This document shows positions 1 to 6,931 of a stretch of DNA of 13,898 bases, piece by piece. The DNA comes from Sediminibacterium ginsengisoli (lineage in GTDB: Bacteria; Bacteroidota; Bacteroidia; Chitinophagales; Chitinophagaceae): NCBI GenBank assembly GCA_945860335.1, contig CAMAQW010000026.1, positions 1 to 13,898 of the forward strand, given 5' to 3'. The translations under genes and the position numbers were made by a program. Each line of letters opens with the position of its first letter. Position 1 is the first letter of the stretch. A model generated the notes under the pieces. That model made no database searches, was not told the DNA's origin, and worked only from the letters and a program-made list of their open reading frames with translations.

Positions 1-745
1 TGTTCACAATATTGCAAGCCTCATCAGTAATCTGGTAGTACTCGGCATCCATTTTATGTTTGCTTAAGTCTTCTACTTCAATAGGTCTAAATGTACCAAG
101 GCCAGTGTGTAGAGTTACTTCTGCAAATTTTACACCTAATATTTCACATCTTTTGATGAGTTCTTTACTAAAGTGTAATCCAGCAGTAGGCGCTGCAACC
201 GCACCTTCATGCTTTGCATATACGGTTTGGTAACGTTCTTTATCTTCCTCGTCTGGTTTGCGTTTAATGTATTTAGGTAGCGGTGTCTCTCCTAAAAACT
301 CTAACATTTTTTTGAAACTTTCATCGTCGTCGTCCCATAAAAAACGAATGGTACGTCCACGGCTTGTGGTATTATCTATAACTTCTGCAACAAGTTCTTC
401 GTTGTCGCCAAAATATAATTTATTACCTACTCTTATTTTTCTTGCGGGATCAACAATGACATCCCATAAACGGTTTGGCTTGTTTAATTCGCGGAGTAAA
501 AAAACTTCAATTTTAGCACCTGTTTTTTCTTTACGCCCGTACATACGAGCCGGAAATACTTTTGTGTTGTTTACTACGAAAACATCTTTATCATCATAGT
601 ATTCTAAAATGTCACGGAAGTTTTTATTTTCCATATGACCACTTTTTCTGTCTACTACTAGAAGGCGACTGTCTTCTCTTTTTTTGGTTGGATTTTGTGC
701 GATCAGGTTTAAGGGTAGATCGAACTTAAATTGTGATAATTTCAT
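1..745 (-). CDS. queA: S-adenosylmethionine:tRNA ribosyltransferase-isomerase QueA, partial (C-terminus beyond window)
   Basis: QueA transfers and isomerises the ribose of S-adenosylmethionine onto 7-aminomethyl-7-deazaguanine at the tRNA wobble position, giving epoxyqueuosine in the queuosine pathway. I translated the minus strand from the ATG at 745-743: MKLSQFKFDLPLNLIAQNP begins the typical QueA N-terminus. Family motifs seen are VNNTKVFPARMYGRK (about residues 58-72), APTAGLHF (185-192) and HTGLGTFRPIEVEDLSKH (213-230). The window holds 248 codons; family members are about 350 residues, so roughly the last 100 lie beyond the left edge. No internal stop or frameshift was seen. The gene lies 54 bp downstream of the ABC ATPase gene on the same strand but has its own candidate -7 element at 775-782, so it need not be read from the ABC gene. 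Confidence 0.95.
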   Translation of the reverse strand, partial: MKLSQFKFDLPLNLIAQNPTKKREDSRLLVVDRKSGHMENKNFRDILEYYDDKDVFVVNNTKVFPARMYGRKEKTGAKIEVFLLRELNKPNRLWDVIVDPARKIRVGNKLYFGDNEELVAEVIDNTTSRGRTIRFLWDDDDESFKKMLEFLGETPLPKYIKRKPDEEDKERYQTVYAKHEGAVAAPTAGLHFSKELIKRCEILGVKFAEVTLHTGLGTFRPIEVEDLSKHKMDAEYYQITDEACNIVN

Positions 746-774
746 GTTACGGCATGATTATTTAGTGAAGGCTG

Positions 775-782
775 CAAAAGTA
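775..782 (-). promoter_or_regulatory. Candidate Bacteroidota-type -7 element upstream of queA
   Basis: The minus strand reads TACTTTTG followed by CA, an exact match to the TAnnTTTG -7 consensus of the Bacteroidota primary sigma factor. It lies about 30 bases before the queA ATG and just after the ABC ATPase stop codon. I found no convincing -33 TTG element at the usual 19-21 bp spacing, so this is a motif-level call. Confidence 0.45.
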
Positions 783-799
783 GGTAAAAATTGCCAAAA

Positions 800-2491
800 T
801 TAAGGTAGGGCTGCAATAAGTTCCTGTGTATAAAGGCTTTTGGGCGAATTGTAAACCATGTTGGCAGGTCCAATTTCTTCTATTTTACCCATATTCATCA
901 CCATAATTCGGTCACTTATGTATTTTACCACCGATAAATCGTGGGTGATAAAAAGTGCCGAAAACTGCATGGATGATTTAAGGTCATTTAATAGGTTTAG
1001 CACCTGTGCTTGAACGCTTACGTCTAGTGCAGAAACACTCTCGTCACAAATAACAAATTTGGGTTGCATAATTAGTGCCCTGGCAATCACAATTCTTTGA
1101 CGCTGCCCTCCACTAAATTCGTGTGGGTATTTATTGTAACAATCGGCGGGGAGCTCCACTTTTTCAAGCATTTCAATCACCCTTTCTTTTCTTTCAAGTT
1201 TGCTTGGTACCATTTGATGAACCAGAAGTGGTTCTGATATGGCAGCACCAATGCACATGCGGGGATGCAAGGAGCTGTAGGGGTCTTGAAATATGAGTTG
1301 AATTATTTTTTTATAATGCGGATTGTATGGTTTGTTTGGAGTAGCGATGGTTTCTCCTTTATACATAATAGATCCTTCGTTAATCGATTGCAGCCCAACA
1401 ATCGATCTTCCAAGTGTTGTTTTTCCGCATCCCGATTGTCCTACAAGACCAAGGGTTTCGCCTTCTTTAATGTCAAAGGAAATGTGATCTACAGCTGTAA
1501 AACTTTTAGTAACCTTTCCAAAAAAATTGGTTGCTATGGGAAAGCGAATGGTAAGATTATTAACTTCAAGTAAAGTGTCATTACATGTTGTTTCTAATGG
1601 AGTAACATTATTTGGGGTAGGCGGAACTTTATAATTTGAATTTGATAAAAAATCTTGCACAACCGGAAGCTTGTGCCCTTTGGGATATAGACCAGGCCTA
1701 CAGGCCAATAGTGCTTTTGTATATGGGTGTGTGGGATTTTCAAATATTGCTTTTGTTGAATTTTCTTCTACAACTTCTCCTTTATACAATACCGTAACCA
1801 CATCTGCAAAAGAAGCCACCACATTTAAATCATGGGTAATAAATAAAATGCCCATGCCCGTCTCTTGTTGCAATTCTTTAAGTAGTATTAAAATGCTTTT
1901 TTGAACTTGCACATCAAGTGCTGTAGTAGGTTCGTCGCAAATGAGTAAATCGGGTTTGCCACTCATGGCCATGGCTATCATGACACGTTGTTTTTGCCCA
2001 CCACTTAGTTCGTGTGGATACTTATCAATGGCTTTTTCAGGATCATTTATTTTGACACTTTTAAATAGTGCAATTGCTTCCACAATGGCTGCTTCTTTTG
2101 AAAGCTGTTGGTGTAAGATGATGGTTTCTATTATTTGTTCGCCACAGGTGAGTACAGGATTTAAAGCAGTCATGGGTTCCTGGAAAATCATAGCAATTTT
2201 ACGACCTCTAATTGCCTCAATAGAGGCATGGCTTGCTTGTAATAGGTTAATGGCTTCGCCACTACGCTCATAAAACACAATAGAACCATTTTTATAGGAA
2301 ACAGGAGGGCTTGGAATGAGTTGTAAAATGCTCATCGAAGTAACTGATTTACCAGACCCTGATTCCCCAACAAGTGCCCTTATTTCGCCCCTACAAACAC
2401 TTAAGTTTAGCTTCTTTACTACTGTAAAGCTTATGTTCTCTTTTTCAAAAGCAACAGTAAGGTCTTTAATTTGCAACAAAGGGGCGCCCAT
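800..2491 (-). CDS. Duplicated ABC transporter ATP-binding protein of the oligopeptide/dipeptide type (DppD-DppF-like fusion)
   Basis: One polypeptide carries two complete ABC ATPase domains, as in YejF or GsiA, and would power an inner-membrane importer of the peptide/nickel family. Residues are numbered from the upstream in-frame ATG at 2521. Domain 1: Walker A GESGSGKS (52-59), Q-loop Q114, signature LSGGQKQR (172-179), Walker B LLICDEP (192-198), switch H230. Domain 2: Walker A GQSGCGKT (361-368), Q-loop Q412, signature FSGGQRQR (469-476), Walker B FVICDES (489-495), H527. The NPTHPYTKALL stretch after domain 1 is typical of the oligopeptide subfamily C-terminal extension. I prefer the ATG at 2491 (563 residues), because the ten codons before it do not resemble the family and the ABC fold begins at PLLQIKDLTV. 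The Walker B glutamate is present in both halves, so both sites look active. No permease or binding-protein gene is nearby; substrate unknown. Confidence 0.9.
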   Translation of the reverse strand: MGAPLLQIKDLTVAFEKENISFTVVKKLNLSVCRGEIRALVGESGSGKSVTSMSILQLIPSPPVSYKNGSIVFYERSGEAINLLQASHASIEAIRGRKIAMIFQEPMTALNPVLTCGEQIIETIILHQQLSKEAAIVEAIALFKSVKINDPEKAIDKYPHELSGGQKQRVMIAMAMSGKPDLLICDEPTTALDVQVQKSILILLKELQQETGMGILFITHDLNVVASFADVVTVLYKGEVVEENSTKAIFENPTHPYTKALLACRPGLYPKGHKLPVVQDFLSNSNYKVPPTPNNVTPLETTCNDTLLEVNNLTIRFPIATNFFGKVTKSFTAVDHISFDIKEGETLGLVGQSGCGKTTLGRSIVGLQSINEGSIMYKGETIATPNKPYNPHYKKIIQLIFQDPYSSLHPRMCIGAAISEPLLVHQMVPSKLERKERVIEMLEKVELPADCYNKYPHEFSGGQRQRIVIARALIMQPKFVICDESVSALDVSVQAQVLNLLNDLKSSMQFSALFITHDLSVVKYISDRIMVMNMGKIEEIGPANMVYNSPKSLYTQELIAALP

Positions 2492-2592
2492 TGTGTTATA
2501 GTTTTGTACAAGATTAAACAAATTAATTAGCCAATTTTATGCTAATGTGGATTAATATTTGTTAATACTGTTCATTATTGTACGGGTTCGCT

Positions 2593-2600
2593 TAATTTTG
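2593..2600 (+). promoter_or_regulatory. Candidate -7 element upstream of ccmC
   Basis: TAATTTTG followed by CA matches TAnnTTTG exactly, 52 bases before the ccmC ATG, inside the 161-bp gap between the divergent ABC ATPase gene and ccmC. No good -33 TTG at 19-21 bp was found. The same ten-base string, TAATTTTGCA, recurs at 9690 in front of the sugar operon. It would drive ccmC, the ccmD-like gene and probably the dehydrogenase gene. Confidence 0.45.
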
Positions 2601-2652
2601 CACTTACAATTGTTAGTTTACTAGCTTTTGTAGGTCATCTAAATGATTGAAT

Positions 2653-3318
2653 ATGATTCGAAAAGCATGGTGGAAATGGGCTGCGTTTTTGCTTCTTTTT
2701 TACACTAGTATTTATGGTTTTATTGTCAAGGTTCCCAAATTAGATGACAGGCTTGAGCATTCTATTCGTAACATGTTTTTTCATGTGCCGATGTGGTTTG
2801 CTATGATGATTTTACTTTTTGTTTCGGTATGGTATGCCGCTAAATATTTACGCACCACTTCATCCATCGATGATTTTTATTCTAAAGCTTTTGCAGCAAC
2901 TGGAACATTGTATGGTTTTTTAGGATTGTCTACTGGGGCTATTTGGGCCAACTACCAATGGGGTAGTCCATGGAGTGGAGACCCTAAACAAAATGGGGCA
3001 GCTATTGCCATGCTTATTTACCTTGCTTATTTTGTTTTGCGTGGCAGTATGACTGATGAAGACAAACGTTCACGCATTGCATCGGTGTATAACATCTTTG
3101 CATTTTTTATGCTTTTTCCAACGCTTTGGATTTTGCCAAGACTCACAGAATCGCTACATCCAGGCGGTCAGGGCAGTGAAGGCAATCCGGGTATTAATGG
3201 GAAAGATATGGATGCAAATATGCGTTCCGTATTTTATCCCGCTGTTATTGGCTGGACCTTACTTGGTGTGTGGGTGAGTACCTTAAAAATTAGATACGAA
3301 ATACTTAAAGCAAAATAA
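2653..3318 (+). CDS. ccmC: Cytochrome c maturation / heme-handling membrane protein CcmC (CcsA-like)
   Basis: CcmC is a polytopic inner-membrane protein that presents heme on its periplasmic side to the chaperone CcmE during System I cytochrome c maturation. The sequence shows hydrophobic segments around residues 10-25, 45-63, 82-100, 115-130, 145-163 and 195-212. It also has the features expected of the heme site: FHVP with H44, a tryptophan-rich WGSPWSGD loop (103-110) standing in for the WWD motif, and ESLHPGG with H169. These correspond to the two conserved histidines of E. coli CcmC. The reading frame can be extended to a TTG at 2647, but the ATG at 2653 gives MIRKAWWKW and 221 residues and is the better start. 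The ccmD-like gene follows after 3 nt. No ccmA or ccmE is in the window, and ccmB lies about 3 kb away on the other strand. Confidence 0.9.
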   Translation: MIRKAWWKWAAFLLLFYTSIYGFIVKVPKLDDRLEHSIRNMFFHVPMWFAMMILLFVSVWYAAKYLRTTSSIDDFYSKAFAATGTLYGFLGLSTGAIWANYQWGSPWSGDPKQNGAAIAMLIYLAYFVLRGSMTDEDKRSRIASVYNIFAFFMLFPTLWILPRLTESLHPGGQGSEGNPGINGKDMDANMRSVFYPAVIGWTLLGVWVSTLKIRYEILKAK

Positions 3319-3321
3319 ATT

Positions 3322-3540
3322 ATGAAAAAATATTTTAAATCTTTCTTACTCGTACTATTTACAATTGGTTGTTTTATTGCTGCAAAAGCTCAAGATGTTG
3401 CTGCCAATACAAACACCGATGTGATGCGCAGTAATGGAAAAATATATGTTGTAATGGCTGTTGTTGCCACCATTGTAACGGGTCTTTTTGTGTATGTATA
3501 TTTTATCGACAAAAAAATATCAAAATTAGAAAACAAATAA
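3322..3540 (+). CDS. CcmD-like small membrane protein
   Basis: A 72-residue protein directly after ccmC (3 nt gap). Residues 1-24 look like a cleavable signal peptide (MKK, hydrophobic core, ending AAKAQ). A short polar stretch follows (25-40), then a transmembrane helix at about 41-62 (start GKIYVVMAVVA), then a charged tail, DKKISKLENK. The final helix plus basic tail, and the place behind ccmC, fit the small CcmD-type proteins annotated in Bacteroidota, which in System I help release heme-loaded CcmE from CcmC. E. coli CcmD is of similar length but has a single helix and no signal peptide, so the relation rests on position, size and tail more than on sequence. If the signal is cleaved, the N-terminus faces the periplasm and the tail the cytoplasm. 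Confidence 0.7.
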   Translation: MKKYFKSFLLVLFTIGCFIAAKAQDVAANTNTDVMRSNGKIYVVMAVVATIVTGLFVYVYFIDKKISKLENK

Positions 3541-3550
3541 ATCGATTGTT

Positions 3551-4972
3551 ATGTCTACTAATGCGCCATATAGTTTTTTTAAAAGTGTAGAAAAAAGTTT
3601 TGACAAAGCATCTAAATTTACCAATTGGGAAAATGGATTGTTGGAACAAATTAAAGCTTGTAATAGTGTGTACAGTATGCGTTTTCCAGTAAAAATGGAT
3701 GATGGCAGAATTGAAGTAATTGAAGCTTATCGTGTACAGCACTCGCAGCATAAATCTCCTTGTAAAGGAGGGATTCGTTTTAGTGAAGAAGTAAACCAAG
3801 ACGAGGTCATGGCGCTAGCTTCACTTATGACCTACAAGTGTGCTATTGTAAACGTTCCATTTGGAGGTGGTAAGGGTGGTATTAAAATTAATCCACGTGA
3901 ACACTCTGCTTATGAGTTAGAAAAAATTACACGTAGATATACAGCCGAGCTTGTAAAAAAGAATTTTATTGGTCCTGGTATTGATGTTCCCGCCCCTGAT
4001 TACGGAACCGGTGAACGTGAAATGGCCTGGATTGTTGACACCTATGCTTCCTTAAAGCCAGGTGATATTGATGCAGCGGGTTGTGTAACAGGTAAGCCTA
4101 TTACACAAGGTGGTGTAAGAGGCAGAAAAGAAGCTACTGGCCTAGGTGTTTTCTTTGGCATCCGTGAAGTATGCAACATGCAAGACGAAATGGAAAAGCG
4201 TGGACTAACAGTTGGCGTAGCTGGTAAAACGGTTGTGGTTCAAGGTTTAGGAAATGTGGGTTACCATAGTGCCAAATTTTTTAGAGAACATGGATCTAAA
4301 GTAATTGCAATTGCAGAATTTGAAGGCGCTATTTTTAATGCAGAAGGACTTAACGAAGAAGATGTTTTTCAACACCGTAAAAAAACGGGATCTATTTTAA
4401 ATTTTCCAGGTGCTACCAATATTACTAAAAGCACAGATGCTTTAGAGCTTGCTTGTGATATTTTAATTCCAGCTGCACTTGAAAATGTGATCAATGGCGA
4501 AAATGCACCACGCGTTCAAGCTAAAATTATTGGTGAAGCAGCCAACGGTCCTTTAACACCAGAAGCAGATGAAATTTTTGCAGCGAAGGGGACACTTGTG
4601 GTACCTGATATGTATTTGAATGCAGGTGGTGTAACGGTGTCCTATTTTGAGTGGCTTAAAAATTTAAGTCACGTGCGTTATGGCCGTATGGAAAAAAGAT
4701 TCACCGAAAATTTAAATACACATATCCTTTCTCAAATAGAGGAATTAACAGGTAAATCTGTTTCTGCTACTGAGCGTAGTTTTATTATGCATGGTCCGGA
4801 AGAAGTGGATTTGGTGCATAGTGGACTTGAAGAAACCATGATTACTGCAACCCGCGAAATTATGCAAATCTGGAAAGACAATCCTTCTATTCCTGATATG
4901 CGCACAGCAGCTTATGTTTGCGCTATCAATAAGGTAGGTACGTCATATGCAGAGCTTGGTATTTTCCCTTAA
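3551..4972 (+). CDS. gdhA: Glutamate dehydrogenase (Glu/Leu/Phe/Val dehydrogenase family)
   Basis: This enzyme reversibly converts glutamate to 2-oxoglutarate and ammonia in the cytoplasm, linking amino-acid catabolism or ammonia assimilation to the TCA cycle. At 473 residues it is slightly longer than many bacterial members. The substrate-binding lysines appear in PCKGGIRF (K72) and LMTYKCA (K96), the catalytic lysine in PFGGGKGG (K108), and the catalytic aspartate in VPAPDYGTG (D150). The Rossmann domain begins with VVVQGLGNVG (228-237). An acidic residue, E256, ends the second Rossmann strand (VIAIAEF), which leans towards NAD over NADP, but that is inference. Glutamate rather than leucine or phenylalanine as substrate is likely but not proven by motif. 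It starts 10 nt after the ccmD-like gene, so it may share that transcript. Its stop codon overlaps the stop of the facing gene. Confidence 0.9.
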   Translation: MSTNAPYSFFKSVEKSFDKASKFTNWENGLLEQIKACNSVYSMRFPVKMDDGRIEVIEAYRVQHSQHKSPCKGGIRFSEEVNQDEVMALASLMTYKCAIVNVPFGGGKGGIKINPREHSAYELEKITRRYTAELVKKNFIGPGIDVPAPDYGTGEREMAWIVDTYASLKPGDIDAAGCVTGKPITQGGVRGRKEATGLGVFFGIREVCNMQDEMEKRGLTVGVAGKTVVVQGLGNVGYHSAKFFREHGSKVIAIAEFEGAIFNAEGLNEEDVFQHRKKTGSILNFPGATNITKSTDALELACDILIPAALENVINGENAPRVQAKIIGEAANGPLTPEADEIFAAKGTLVVPDMYLNAGGVTVSYFEWLKNLSHVRYGRMEKRFTENLNTHILSQIEELTGKSVSATERSFIMHGPEEVDLVHSGLEETMITATREIMQIWKDNPSIPDMRTAAYVCAINKVGTSYAELGIFP

Positions 4973-5409
4973 TCGGTTGTAAAACTCGGAAGTGTTGTCA
5001 TTACAATTGGTTGTGAATTTCTTACATCAAAACCAAAACTGTCATTTCCGTTTGTGATTACAATGTACTGTGTTTCTAATTTGCTGTTATAATGTAACAC
5101 TTGCCTAAGCACAGATTCGCTAAGCGGGACATTCATTTCTTTACATTCAACAATTAACCAAGGTTTGGTGTCTTTGTAAACAAGGATATCAAACCTTTTT
5201 TTTGTTTCTCCCCATTTGATTTCTTTTTCAATGGCAATGAGTGAAGCGGGTACTTGATGCTTTTGAACGAGTACTTGTAAAAAATTTTGACGTACCCATT
5301 CTTCGGGGGTTAGTCGTACCCAAATTTTTCGAAAGGGATCAAAAATTTGCTCTTTTTGATCCAAGCTTTTTATTTGATGCGCATATGTTGGATACTCTAC
5401 TTGAATCAT
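4969..5409 (-). CDS. Stand-alone HsdR N-terminal-like protein with PD-(D/E)XK nuclease fold
   Basis: This 146-residue protein resembles only the N-terminal nuclease region of type I restriction subunit HsdR (the HSDR_N families). The PD-(D/E)XK core is visible: FDILVYKD with D74, then LIVECKE with E88 and K90, followed by RQVLHY, a QxxxY motif (Q103, Y107) typical of HsdR-type nucleases. An upstream helix with E61/E63 precedes the core. There is no helicase motor, no HsdM or HsdS, and no restriction-system gene beside it, so it is not a working type I system by itself. From memory, such single-domain proteins are widespread in Bacteroidota near housekeeping genes; their function is not established. 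It converges on gdhA, sharing TTAA for both stops, and diverges from the AMP nucleosidase gene. A TTGG-N19-TATATTTG promoter candidate precedes it. Confidence 0.8.
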   Translation of the reverse strand: MIQVEYPTYAHQIKSLDQKEQIFDPFRKIWVRLTPEEWVRQNFLQVLVQKHQVPASLIAIEKEIKWGETKKRFDILVYKDTKPWLIVECKEMNVPLSESVLRQVLHYNSKLETQYIVITNGNDSFGFDVRNSQPIVMTTLPSFTTD

Positions 5410-5459
5410 AAGAATTGATTTGTCATGGCTTTATTGTAATTTAGCCAATTAACTTTTTT

Positions 5460-5490
5460 CAAATATACCCACACTGGGTTAAAATGCCAA
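5460..5490 (-). promoter_or_regulatory. Candidate -33/-7 promoter for the HsdR-N-like gene
   Basis: On the minus strand, TTGG (plus coordinates 5490-5487) is followed by a 19-bp spacer and TATATTTG (5467-5460). This is the only promoter candidate in the window with both a TTG-type -33 element and an exact TAnnTTTG -7 element at accepted spacing. The expected start site is near 5453, leaving a leader of roughly 45 nt before the ATG at 5409. The spacer contains a small inverted repeat, ACCCA-CAC-TGGGT (5467-5479). The element overlaps the upstream region of the divergent AMP nucleosidase gene. Confidence 0.5.
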
Positions 5491-5493
5491 CCT

Positions 5494-6264
5494 ATGAAAA
5501 CGAAAGAAGAAATTGTAAATAATTGGCTTCCAAGGTATACCGGGGAGCAGCTTCAAAATTTTGGAAAGTATATATTGCTCACCAATTTTAGCAATTACGT
5601 TAACTTGTTTGCTACATGGAATGGTGTGGAAGTGGTAGGGAAAGACCGTCCAATGCAATGTGCAACTGCAAATGGCATAACCATTATTAATTTTGGTATG
5701 GGTAGTCCGGGCGCTGCAACGGTGATGGATTTATTAACAGCTATTGAGCCAGAAGCCGTATTGTTTTTAGGAAAATGCGGTGGACTTAAAAAGCGAAATA
5801 ACTTAGGCGATTTAATACTCCCCATAGCGGCAATCAGAGGTGAAGGTACCTCCAATGATTACTTCCCGCCAGAAGTACCAGCCATGCCAGCTTTTGCCTT
5901 ACAAAAAGCAATTTCTACCACCATTAGGGATTATAAGGTTGACTATTGGACCGGCACGGTGTACACGACCAACAGAAGAGTATGGGAGCACGACGAAGTA
6001 TTTAAAGATTATTTGACACGTGTTCGAGCGTATGCCATTGATATGGAAACGGCCACCATATTTACGGTTGGTTTTTACAATAAAATTCCTACAGGTGCAC
6101 TCTTATTAGTGAGTGATCAGCCCATGGTACCAGAAGGTGTAAAAACAGAAGCGAGTGATGTAAAAGTTACCAGTGCTTTTGTTGAAAATCATCTAAAAAT
6201 TGGTATCGATTCATTAAAGCAACTCATCAATAAAGGGCAAACTGTAAGGCACTTGAGATTTTAA
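5494..6264 (+). CDS. amn: AMP nucleosidase (short, single-domain form)
   Basis: AMP nucleosidase hydrolyses AMP to adenine and ribose 5-phosphate, adjusting the adenylate pool. The 256-residue product is a purine nucleoside phosphorylase-type (PNP_UDP) fold: FGMGSPGAATVMDLL (67-81) forms the glycine-rich phosphate site, FLGKCGGL (91-98) a core strand and turn, AIDMETATIF (181-190) the ribose-binding Met-Glu segment, and VSDQPM (206-211) carries the base-site aspartate D208. E. coli Amn is about 480 residues with an extra N-terminal domain. That domain is absent here, as in the short Bacteroidota form I recall; other PNP-family hydrolases cannot be excluded on motifs alone. The ATG at 5494 is chosen because the ATG ten bases earlier is out of frame and soon hits a stop. 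A near-match -7 element, TAATTTAG, lies at 5437-5444. The gene ends 7 nt from the convergent ccmB gene. Confidence 0.85.
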   Translation: MKTKEEIVNNWLPRYTGEQLQNFGKYILLTNFSNYVNLFATWNGVEVVGKDRPMQCATANGITIINFGMGSPGAATVMDLLTAIEPEAVLFLGKCGGLKKRNNLGDLILPIAAIRGEGTSNDYFPPEVPAMPAFALQKAISTTIRDYKVDYWTGTVYTTNRRVWEHDEVFKDYLTRVRAYAIDMETATIFTVGFYNKIPTGALLLVSDQPMVPEGVKTEASDVKVTSAFVENHLKIGIDSLKQLINKGQTVRHLRF

Positions 6265-6271
6265 AGTGCAA

Positions 6272-6931
6272 TTAATCTTTCCATAAAAAAGGAAATAAAA
6301 TTAGCGCTAGGGCAACTACTAAAATATCTAGCCCAACTAGCATTGCAACCATTTGTATAAAGCCTCCTTGTATAACAGACGAAAAGCCTGTAGCTGAAAT
6401 TTTCATGAGTAGTAGCAGTTGTGGAATAATGAGCGGAAAGCCCATAATAGCCATCATTGCAGCGTTTTGTTGTGCTTTAGCTGCTATGGCTGCTAAAAAA
6501 GTAAAAACCAAACTAATACTCATGCCACCAAGGCAAACAATACCTGTAAATACAAGGGCATGTGTAAGTGGATTGCCAAGTAATAGTGTAAAAACTGCCA
6601 GGCTTAATAAGCTCATGGCAAGCATAAGTACTAGGTTAAAAATAAGTTTAGCGAGAACAAAATTTTGAGCACTGGTAATGGAGTAAAAGTATAACATGCG
6701 TCCACTTCCTTCTTGTAAAAAACTTTTAGCGACAGCGTTAACACAAACAAACAATTGGATCACCCAAAATAGTCCATTCCATACCTGATCATCAGGTTGT
6801 CCCATCGACAAATACACCACAAAGATGGTCGTTACAACATAGAGTATAATGCCATACAAAGTATACTGCTGTCTTAGTTCTAGCAGAAAGTCTTTTTTTA
6901 ATAAAGCAAGTATGGCGTTTTTATTTTTCAT
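6272..6931 (-). CDS. ccmB: Heme exporter / cytochrome c maturation membrane protein CcmB
   Basis: CcmB is the integral membrane partner of the CcmA ATPase in the complex that frees holo-CcmE from CcmC during cytochrome c maturation. Starting at the ATG at 6931 gives 219 residues, close to the 220 of E. coli CcmB. A longer frame up to 6976 would add 15 residues lying inside tdk and is less likely. Six hydrophobic segments are visible at about 24-42, 50-68, 95-118, 125-150, 158-177 and 194-214. The family pattern appears as LLKKDFLLELRQ near the N-terminus, FLQEGSGRMLYFYS (71-84) and FPLIIPQLLLL (165-175). Its first codons overlap the end of tdk by 11 nt, so translation is probably coupled and ccmB is probably expressed from the tdk promoter. 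CcmC is encoded about 3 kb away on the other strand. Confidence 0.88.
   Translation of the reverse strand: MKNKNAILALLKKDFLLELRQQYTLYGIILYVVTTIFVVYLSMGQPDDQVWNGLFWVIQLFVCVNAVAKSFLQEGSGRMLYFYSITSAQNFVLAKLIFNLVLMLAMSLLSLAVFTLLLGNPLTHALVFTGIVCLGGMSISLVFTFLAAIAAKAQQNAAMMAIMGFPLIIPQLLLLMKISATGFSSVIQGGFIQMVAMLVGLDILVVALALILFPFLWKD

Noticed and set aside
258..599. Plus-strand open frame of 113 codons inside queA
   Set aside because: It is antisense to clear QueA coding sequence and its translation is serine/lysine-rich with no recognisable motif; a shadow frame.
1941..2273. Plus-strand open frame of 110 codons inside the ABC ATPase gene
   Set aside because: It is antisense to the first ATPase domain, which is intact with all motifs; nothing suggests a second gene.
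2647..2652. TTG start for ccmC two codons before the ATG
   Set aside because: The ATG at 2653 gives the normal CcmC beginning, and nothing favours the rarer codon.
4969..5409. Possible remnant of a restriction-modification island
   Set aside because: No hsdM, hsdS, methylase, integrase, repeat or composition shift is visible nearby, and the nuclease motifs are intact, so it is reported as a stand-alone gene.
5467..5479. Small hairpin ACCCA-CAC-TGGGT as a terminator or riboswitch element
   Set aside because: Five-base stem only, no T-run, and it lies between putative promoter elements; too weak to call.
5484..5522. Short open frame (about 12 codons) overlapping the amn start in another frame, possible leader peptide
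   Set aside because: No run of regulatory codons and no attenuator hairpin; an ATG ten bases upstream is expected by chance in such sequence.
5595..5855. Minus-strand open frame of 86 codons inside amn
   Set aside because: It lies wholly antisense to the conserved phosphate-site region of AMP nucleosidase; no independent support.
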